Assembly (NCBI GenBank): GCA_903918045.1
Contig: CAIXCY010000033.1
Span: 1-51,319 of the forward strand
Origin: an uncultured Bacteroidia bacterium
GTDB taxonomy: Bacteria > Bacteroidota > Bacteroidia > Bacteroidales > Prolixibacteraceae
Reading direction: 5' to 3'
Length of the DNA: 51,319 bases
This document shows, in pieces, positions 45,853 through 51,319 of the stretch (position 1 is its first letter; the number at the start of each line of letters is the position of its first letter). The translations under genes were made by a program, and so were the position numbers. The notes below the pieces were generated by a model. The model was not told where the DNA came from, ran no database searches, and worked only from the letters and a program-made list of their open reading frames with translations.

Positions 45853-48180
45853 ATGAAGAATTATATCTCAGGCATTTTGACAATCATACTCTTACTGATC
45901 TTTTTACCACATTGCAAGGGTGGTTCTCTGGTTCATGGCTTGAAGCTTTGGTATGTTAAGCCAGCTGAAATTTGGGAAGAAGCGTTGCCAATTGGCAATG
46001 GGCGATTGGGAGCAATGGTTTTCGGAGGGATTTCGGAAGACCATATTCAGTTTAATGAAGAGACCCTTTGGACTGGCGCTCCCCACGATTATTCGCACGA
46101 AGGTGCCTCCCAATATCTTGGGAAGATCCGTGAACTGATCTGGCAGGGTAAGCAGGAAGAGGCCGAAACACTGGCAATGGACAAATTCATGAGTGTTCCA
46201 TTGGGGCAGTGCCGGTATCAGCCATTTGGCGACATCTGGATTAAGTTTCCACCACCTGAAAACGTTACTGAGTACAGGCGTGAACTCGACCTCTCAAAGG
46301 CGTTATGCCTCACTACATTTAAATCCGGCACGACCACTTTTTCACGTGAATATCTGGCATCTGTGCCGGATCAGGCTATTGCAATACACCTTAAGGCGAG
46401 TCAGAAAAAGTCGATAACCTTTGATATGACCATGAATTCACTACATGAAGGTTTTTCCAGTTTAGCCACTCCGGATGGAACTATTGAGTTAAATGTGAAA
46501 GTTAAAGAGGGTGTACTGACGGGAAATGCAAAACTGAAGTTGACAACTCGCGGAGGGGTAATAACTCATTCAGGTAGCCAGTTGCATGTTGAAAAAGCGG
46601 ATGAAGCTGTTATTTACCTGGTTGCTGCAACCAGTTTTGTGAACCCCAACGATGTTTCAGGTAACCCCGGAGAACGTTGCAAAAACTATTTGGCATTGGT
46701 TGAGCCTAAGAAATTTGAGATCGTAAAGCAAAATCACATTAAGGATTATCAGCATTACTTTAACCGGTTTGGAATTGATTTCGGACCATCTTCCCTGGAG
46801 AATCTCCCGACAGATGAACGGATATTAAAAGTGCCTGCAGCAATGGATCTCTCCCTGGCTGCCCTTTATGTCCAATACGCCAGGTATCTGATGCTTTCAA
46901 GCAGCCGCCCCGGAACTTTTCCTGCAACACTTCAGGGGATATGGAATAACAAGCTGAATCCCCCCTGGGATAGTAAGTATACGGTCAATATTAATACAGA
47001 GATGAATTACTGGGGAGTGGAGCCATTGAATATTAGTGAATGTCATGACGCGTTGTTCCGGATGCTTGAAGAGGTTGTTCCCTCCGGTCAAAAAGTAGCA
47101 AAGGTTCATTATAATGCAAGAGGTTGGGTTTTGCATCACAATACTGATTTGTGGAGAGGAGCAGCCCCTATCAATCATTCAAATCACGGGATTTGGGTTT
47201 CAGGAGGCGGATGGCTTGCCCAACATCTCTGGGAACATTTTCTTTATAACCGCGATACCGCATTTCTGGCTAATCGGGCATGGCCGGTATTAAAAGGTGC
47301 GGCCCAATTTTATGTCGATTTTCTGGTTCCTGATCCCAGGAGCGGATATTTAGTTTCGTGCCCTTCAAACTCCCCCGAGACCGGAGGGTTAGTTTCCGGA
47401 CCAACGATGGATCATGAAATAATTAAAAGTCTTTTCAAAATCTGTATCGAAACATCTGCGATACTTCATAAGGATCAGTTATTTGCAGATTCATTAAAGG
47501 TAATTCTTCCCCGGATTTCGCCGTATAAAATTGGGCGGTTTGGACAGTTACAGGAGTGGGTTGAGGACGTTGATGACCCACTCTATAAACACCGTCATGT
47601 TTCCCATTTGTGGGGTGTTTATCCCGGAAAGGAGATCAACTGGCAGGAGACTCCTGATCTGATGGAGGGTGCCCGGCAATCGCTGATCGCACGGGGAGAT
47701 GAAGGAACAGGATGGAGCCTGGCCTGGAAAATCAACTTCTGGGCGCGATTCCGCGATGGAGATCATGCATGGAATATGGTTCAGATGTTGCTCCGTCCCG
47801 CGGGCCAAACCGGGATGAAGATGTCGGGTGGAGGATCGTATCCTAACCTTTTCGACGCTCATCCCCCATTCCAGATTGATGGTAACTTCGGTGGTGCTGC
47901 GGGTATTATAGAGATGCTATTGCAAAGTCATCTCGATGCCATTGACATATTACCTGCGCTGCCATCGGCACTTCCCGAGGGACACATTCGGGGAATACGG
48001 GCACGTGGTGGTTTCGAATTCGATTTTGAGTGGAAGGGGGGAGAATTGGTTAAATTGAAAGCGCTTTCGACTGCCGGTAAAATACTGAAGTTGCGTTATC
48101 GGAATAAGAGTTGTAGTTACCCAACAAAAAAAGGGGAAGTTCTTTTGTTTAATCGCGATCTGAAAGAGCTAAAAAACTAA
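45853..48180 (+). CDS. Glycoside hydrolase family 95 (alpha-L-fucosidase/alpha-L-galactosidase), exported
   Basis: 775 residues. A signal peptide (about 1-24) is followed by the GH95 N-terminal beta domain starting LKLWYVKPAEIWEEALPIGNGRLGAMV, then the (alpha/alpha)6 barrel. Catalytic-region motifs are TVNINTEMNYWGVEP (the asparagines that activate water), CPSNSPETGG (general acid Glu) and QIDGNFGGAAGI. It should remove alpha-1,2-linked L-fucose or L-galactose by inversion, probably in the periplasm. It is followed 3 nt later by a DUF1080 gene. No SusCD pair is nearby, so it is not in a full polysaccharide-utilisation locus. Confidence 0.93.
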   Translation: MKNYISGILTIILLLIFLPHCKGGSLVHGLKLWYVKPAEIWEEALPIGNGRLGAMVFGGISEDHIQFNEETLWTGAPHDYSHEGASQYLGKIRELIWQGKQEEAETLAMDKFMSVPLGQCRYQPFGDIWIKFPPPENVTEYRRELDLSKALCLTTFKSGTTTFSREYLASVPDQAIAIHLKASQKKSITFDMTMNSLHEGFSSLATPDGTIELNVKVKEGVLTGNAKLKLTTRGGVITHSGSQLHVEKADEAVIYLVAATSFVNPNDVSGNPGERCKNYLALVEPKKFEIVKQNHIKDYQHYFNRFGIDFGPSSLENLPTDERILKVPAAMDLSLAALYVQYARYLMLSSSRPGTFPATLQGIWNNKLNPPWDSKYTVNINTEMNYWGVEPLNISECHDALFRMLEEVVPSGQKVAKVHYNARGWVLHHNTDLWRGAAPINHSNHGIWVSGGGWLAQHLWEHFLYNRDTAFLANRAWPVLKGAAQFYVDFLVPDPRSGYLVSCPSNSPETGGLVSGPTMDHEIIKSLFKICIETSAILHKDQLFADSLKVILPRISPYKIGRFGQLQEWVEDVDDPLYKHRHVSHLWGVYPGKEINWQETPDLMEGARQSLIARGDEGTGWSLAWKINFWARFRDGDHAWNMVQMLLRPAGQTGMKMSGGGSYPNLFDAHPPFQIDGNFGGAAGIIEMLLQSHLDAIDILPALPSALPEGHIRGIRARGGFEFDFEWKGGELVKLKALSTAGKILKLRYRNKSCSYPTKKGEVLLFNRDLKELKN

Positions 48181-48183
48181 AAA

Positions 48184-49560
48184 ATGATAAAAATAAAGAG
48201 GCTAAGACTAATTATTTTACTTGCAGTGGTTTCATTAAATGCCATTGCTTCGAAGGGGGGGTGGGAAAATCTCTTTAACGGAAAAAATTTAAAGGGATGG
48301 GAAAGGATTAATGGAAGTGCTGAATATGAGGTTGTAAAGGGTGAAATTGTAGGTACTTCAAAATTAAATTCTCAAAACTCCTTTCTTGCAACTACCCGTA
48401 CTTTTGGAGATTTTATCCTGGAATACGAAATGATATTGGACGAAGGGTTAAATTCAGGCGTTCAGATCAGATCTGAAAGTAAACCGGAATATGAAAACGG
48501 ACGAGTTTATGGTTACCAGGTGGAGTGTGATGATTCACCGCGCGCATGGACTGCCGGGATTTATGATGAATCACGCAGAGGCTGGCTTTATCCTATGGAA
48601 TACAACCAGCCGGCAAAAAAAAGTTACAGGCGGGGGCAGTGGAATATGTTCCGGGTCGAAGCAATTGGTAATTCGATTCGTACCTGGTTAAATGGTGTAC
48701 CTTGTGCCAACCTCGTCGACGGGTTAACACCTGGTGGATTTATTGCCCTACAGGTTCACGGAATCGGCAAAGCGGAGGTAAATTCAGGTAAAACAATTCG
48801 TTGGCGAAATATTCGGATTTTAACAAAAAACCTGCAATCCTTTCGTATGCCAATGGATAGCAGTGTGGCGGAGGTAAGCTATCTGAATAATACACTCACA
48901 GTAAACGAGAAGGAGAGCGGATGGAAACTGCTATGGGATGGAAAAACGACAGAAGGATGGCGTTCTGCCGGACTCGCCACCTTTCCTGAAAAGGGATGGA
49001 CCATAGAAGATGGAACCCTAATTCCCAATAAGGGGAATAACAAAGGAGGCGGCGATATTGTTACACTCCAAAAATACAAAAACTTTATCCTTGAAGCCGA
49101 TTTCAAAATAACCGAAGGGGCAAATAGCGGTATCAAGTATTTTATCCGGAGCGAACCGGGGAAAAAGAATACTGTTGGATTTGAATATCAGGTTTTGGAT
49201 GACGAAAGGCATCCCGATGCCAAAGAGGGAATCGATGGAAACCGTACCGTAGCATCTCTTTATGACTTGATCCCGGCAAACTCAAAAAATTTCGACCCTG
49301 CCCAACCTGTTAAACGGATCAACGCTATTGGTCAGTGGAATCGCGCAAGAATCGTGGTTAACGGGAATCGCGTTGCTCATTATTTAAACGGTATTAAAGT
49401 GGTTGAGATTGTCAGAGGATCACCTTCGTTTAAAGAGGCAATCGCAAAAAGCAAATTCAGTAAGACGCCCGGATTCGGTGATTTCGAGGATGGTTATATT
49501 CTTTTACAGGACCATGGGGACGAAGTCGCTTTCCGTAATATTAAAATTAAGGAATTATAA
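48184..49560 (+). CDS. Double-domain DUF1080 protein (3-keto-disaccharide hydrolase-like), exported
   Basis: 458 residues. A signal peptide ends near NAIASKG (about 25). Two DUF1080 concanavalin-like domains follow: about 27-215 (WENLFNGKNLKGWERING, FGDFILEYEM) and about 246-457 (WKLLWDGKTTEGWRS, YKNFILEADFKI, LQDHGDEVAFRNIKIKEL). Some DUF1080 proteins cleave 3-keto-glycosides; others may only bind sugars. It is in one operon with the GH95 gene and likely acts on the same glycan outside the cytosol. The second domain looks closer to the typical family pattern. Confidence 0.88.
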   Translation: MIKIKRLRLIILLAVVSLNAIASKGGWENLFNGKNLKGWERINGSAEYEVVKGEIVGTSKLNSQNSFLATTRTFGDFILEYEMILDEGLNSGVQIRSESKPEYENGRVYGYQVECDDSPRAWTAGIYDESRRGWLYPMEYNQPAKKSYRRGQWNMFRVEAIGNSIRTWLNGVPCANLVDGLTPGGFIALQVHGIGKAEVNSGKTIRWRNIRILTKNLQSFRMPMDSSVAEVSYLNNTLTVNEKESGWKLLWDGKTTEGWRSAGLATFPEKGWTIEDGTLIPNKGNNKGGGDIVTLQKYKNFILEADFKITEGANSGIKYFIRSEPGKKNTVGFEYQVLDDERHPDAKEGIDGNRTVASLYDLIPANSKNFDPAQPVKRINAIGQWNRARIVVNGNRVAHYLNGIKVVEIVRGSPSFKEAIAKSKFSKTPGFGDFEDGYILLQDHGDEVAFRNIKIKEL

Positions 49561-49627
49561 GTGCCGGGAGGGCTGAATATTAACGCTATTTATTATTTCA
49601 AACAATTTTTGCCAATTTCATTTCGCA

Positions 49628-50113
49628 ATGTCAACCTACTTTCTAACGATTGATTCTCCAATAGGGATTTTGAAACTTACTTCAGACGAAACTCAACTCA
49701 ATGCAATTTCGTTCGACTCGGAACCTTTAACGGCTGCCCCTTTATTACCGGATATTTTGTTTTTGGTTAAAAAGCAGTTACAGGAGTATTTTGCTGGCAC
49801 CCGGCAGAGCTTTGATTTGCCGCTGGATCCACAGGGAACTGTTTTTCAGAAATTGGTTTGGAAACTACTGGCGCAGGTCCCGTATGGTTCCACAAGGAGC
49901 TATATTGAGATTGCCCGGTTATTAGGGTCCGAAAATGCAAGCAGAGCCGTTGGAATGGCCAACGGACGTAATCCTATCCCATTAATAATTCCGTGTCACC
50001 GCATCATTGGCCATAGTGGTAAACTCACCGGATATGCAGGTGGTTTAGCGCGGAAAAAGTGGTTGCTGTTGCATGAGCAGAAATTCGGCACTAATGATCC
50101 GTTGTTTTTTTAA
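49628..50113 (+). CDS. ogt: Methylated-DNA--protein-cysteine methyltransferase
   Basis: 161 residues. The active-site motif IPCHRIIG contains the acceptor C123, and the helix-turn-helix/arginine-finger segment is ASRAVGMANGRNP. It removes O6-alkyl groups from guanine in a suicidal one-step reaction. It converges with the SRAP gene with a 4-nt gap. The Ogt name follows its length and lack of an Ada domain. Confidence 0.94.
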   Translation: MSTYFLTIDSPIGILKLTSDETQLNAISFDSEPLTAAPLLPDILFLVKKQLQEYFAGTRQSFDLPLDPQGTVFQKLVWKLLAQVPYGSTRSYIEIARLLGSENASRAVGMANGRNPIPLIIPCHRIIGHSGKLTGYAGGLARKKWLLLHEQKFGTNDPLFF

Positions 50114-50117
50114 TGCT

Positions 50118-50936
50118 TTAGTTGCCAAGCGGGTGCTGGTGATCGAATCCAAAATCCTTATTGCTGCCCATTCCTGTGATCCTGACCTCCTTCGTTCCCC
50201 TAAGTAATGTCTCCGACATAACCCGTTCTCCGACGGGATGGATCAGCCCCGGATCGTCGGCTCCCGGATTCTTGATGGTGGGTGCAATGGGATAAGCATT
50301 CATTAACTCTCCGGGATAAGGGACCAGAAGGCGGGTTACTTCGGATAAGGGGAGCGAGTCTGAAATCCATTTTTTTTCATCTTCGCGATATAAAATAACG
50401 GGGGAACGATGGTGCTGGATTTTCTGTGTTACTGAATTGGCTACGGTGGTGATAATGGCAAAGGAGTAGACCTGTTCGTTGGTTACCGGATTATTCCAGC
50501 AATCCCAGATTCCGGCAAATGCAAAGGGGCGAACCTTGTCACGCAGGTAAACCAAAAAAGGTTTATTAAGTTTCTCTTTATCAGGGCCTTCGATAAAAGC
50601 ATCGGCAGGAATCAGGCACCGCTGACTTCTTATTGGTTTCCTGAAAGCCGGCTTTGTTATTATCCCCTTGGATCCGGTGTACATTGGATCATTGTCAGGA
50701 TTATGGTCCCCCTCTGAACGGGCATTAATAAAAAGACCCGATTTAGTCATCCACGAAGGTGTCAGACCAAAACGGAAAAGTTGTAGTTCATGGGGTCGGT
50801 CGTTGGTTATCACAGGGGCAAACTTACCGGGCGCGATGTTGTAGGATGGAATTAATTTGAGGGTAGCGGGAACGGTAATTCCAAAACGTTTTTCGAGAAC
50901 TTCCGCTTTCTGAATAAGGATATATCTGCCGCACAT
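50118..50936 (-). CDS. SOS response-associated peptidase (SRAP/YedK-HMCES family)
   Basis: 272 residues from the ATG at 50936. This start is fixed by chemistry: the family needs Cys2 at the mature N-terminus (MCGRY), whereas the frame is open 13 codons further upstream to 50975. Active-site residues seen are C2, N71 (NARSE), E116 (ADAFIEG) and H176 (HHRSPV). SRAP proteins form a covalent thiazolidine link with abasic sites in single-stranded DNA and protect them during replication. It converges with the methyltransferase gene. Confidence 0.94.
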   Translation of the reverse strand: MCGRYILIQKAEVLEKRFGITVPATLKLIPSYNIAPGKFAPVITNDRPHELQLFRFGLTPSWMTKSGLFINARSEGDHNPDNDPMYTGSKGIITKPAFRKPIRSQRCLIPADAFIEGPDKEKLNKPFLVYLRDKVRPFAFAGIWDCWNNPVTNEQVYSFAIITTVANSVTQKIQHHRSPVILYREDEKKWISDSLPLSEVTRLLVPYPGELMNAYPIAPTIKNPGADDPGLIHPVGERVMSETLLRGTKEVRITGMGSNKDFGFDHQHPLGN

Positions 50937-51094
50937 TGAGATCTGTATTATTTTTATAAAGTTAAATAAAAACATTCATATTGCGATGTATTTAAACCTT
51001 TTGCCAAATAGCTGATCTACAAAAAAAGGAAAATTTCAAATAGAAGAACATTTTTGGTTTAATAGGTGTTTACAAAGAAATTATATTTTTCATA

Positions 51095-51319
51095 ATGCAG
51101 ATTATTTTTCAACTCTTAGGGAGTATTTTATTGAGCGCCGGGATCGCTGCGTTTCTGGTGCCTGTAATTGTTCGCACAGTCAGGAAATTAAAACTTATTG
51201 ACCAGCCAAATATTCGCTCTTCAAATGTTAAGCCAATCCCTACTCTCGGTGGGCTTGCTATTTACTTCGGATTTTTATTTGCAACTGTGGTTTGCTCTTT
51301 TGGATATGAGTTGCCGGAA
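51095..51319 (+). CDS. Second WecA/TagO-like glycosyltransferase, N-terminal part (cut by window edge)
   Basis: 75 codons from the ATG at 51095. The sequence has a first membrane segment, the LKLIDQPNIRSS linker and IPTLGGLAIYFGF, matching the WecA-like protein at 43618-44757 residue by residue over much of this stretch (for example KLFDKPNERSS against KLIDQPNIRSS). It is a paralogous sugar-1-phosphate transferase. The catalytic loops lie beyond the window. Confidence 0.88.
   Translation, partial: MQIIFQLLGSILLSAGIAAFLVPVIVRTVRKLKLIDQPNIRSSNVKPIPTLGGLAIYFGFLFATVVCSFGYELPE

Noticed and set aside
50937-50975. Longer start for the SRAP protein
   Set aside because: The family requires cysteine at position 2, which only the ATG at 50936 gives.

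Overview
The window looks like chromosomal DNA from a free-living member of the Bacteroidota, probably a Bacteroidales/Marinilabiliales-type lineage. The signs are a GldA-type ABC ATPase, a type IX secretion (T9SS) C-terminal sorting domain, a long-form IspG, a UpxY/NusG-like antiterminator, a TonB-dependent receptor, DUF2141, DUF1080 and GH95 proteins, and repeated -7 promoter boxes of the form TAnnTTTG. No phage, plasmid, rRNA or CRISPR array is visible. The genus cannot be named from sequence reading alone.

Layout: (1) 1-486 is the N-terminal half of an acyl-CoA dehydrogenase. (2) 876-4258 is a minus-strand carotenoid cluster (DUF2141 protein, CrtI-like desaturase, carotenoid cleavage oxygenase), divergent from a TonB-dependent receptor (4336-6786). 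(3) 6787-8402 is a small AT-rich accessory islet: a truncated recombinase-like fragment, nine tandem 21-nt units, an MntA/HepT toxin-antitoxin pair, a perfect palindrome, a tRNA D-arm-like fragment and tRNA-Asn. (4) 8512-17393 holds housekeeping and scavenging genes: a PfkB (adenosine-type) kinase, a GH3-family glycosidase, tyrS, an exported class-I glutamine amidotransferase, cvpA, an auxin-responsive-GH3-like acyl-adenylating enzyme and an overlapping deoxynucleoside kinase. (5) 17551-23909 is a complete histidine-utilisation operon (hutH, hutU, hutI, fused ftcD) converting histidine to glutamate with transfer of the one-carbon unit to folate.

(6) 24060-30044 is a heavy-metal efflux operon: a His-rich small membrane protein, then the RND adaptor, permease and outer-membrane channel. 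It ends in a strong terminator shared with convergent metK. (7) metK (30127-31416) has a likely SAM-II riboswitch in its leader. (8) 31642-35217 is a 1191-residue secreted beta-helix/Ig mosaic protein with a T9SS tail. (9) 35559-40792 contains gldA, ispG and a bifunctional PBP1A. (10) 40927-45661 carries a DUF4625 lipoprotein, rfbC, rfbA, a VanZ-like protein, a WecA/TagO-like initiating glycosyltransferase and upxY, i.e. the start and precursor end of a surface polysaccharide locus without sugar transferases. (11) 45853-49560 is a GH95 fucosidase/galactosidase followed by a double DUF1080 protein. (12) 49628-50936 is a convergent DNA-repair pair (O6-alkylguanine methyltransferase and SRAP/YedK). 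The window ends in a second, paralogous WecA-like gene.

The accessory islet at 6.8-8.4 kb is the least explained part. The SAM-II leader of metK and the His-rich protein heading the efflux operon are the other best leads. No wholly new system could be demonstrated from sequence alone.
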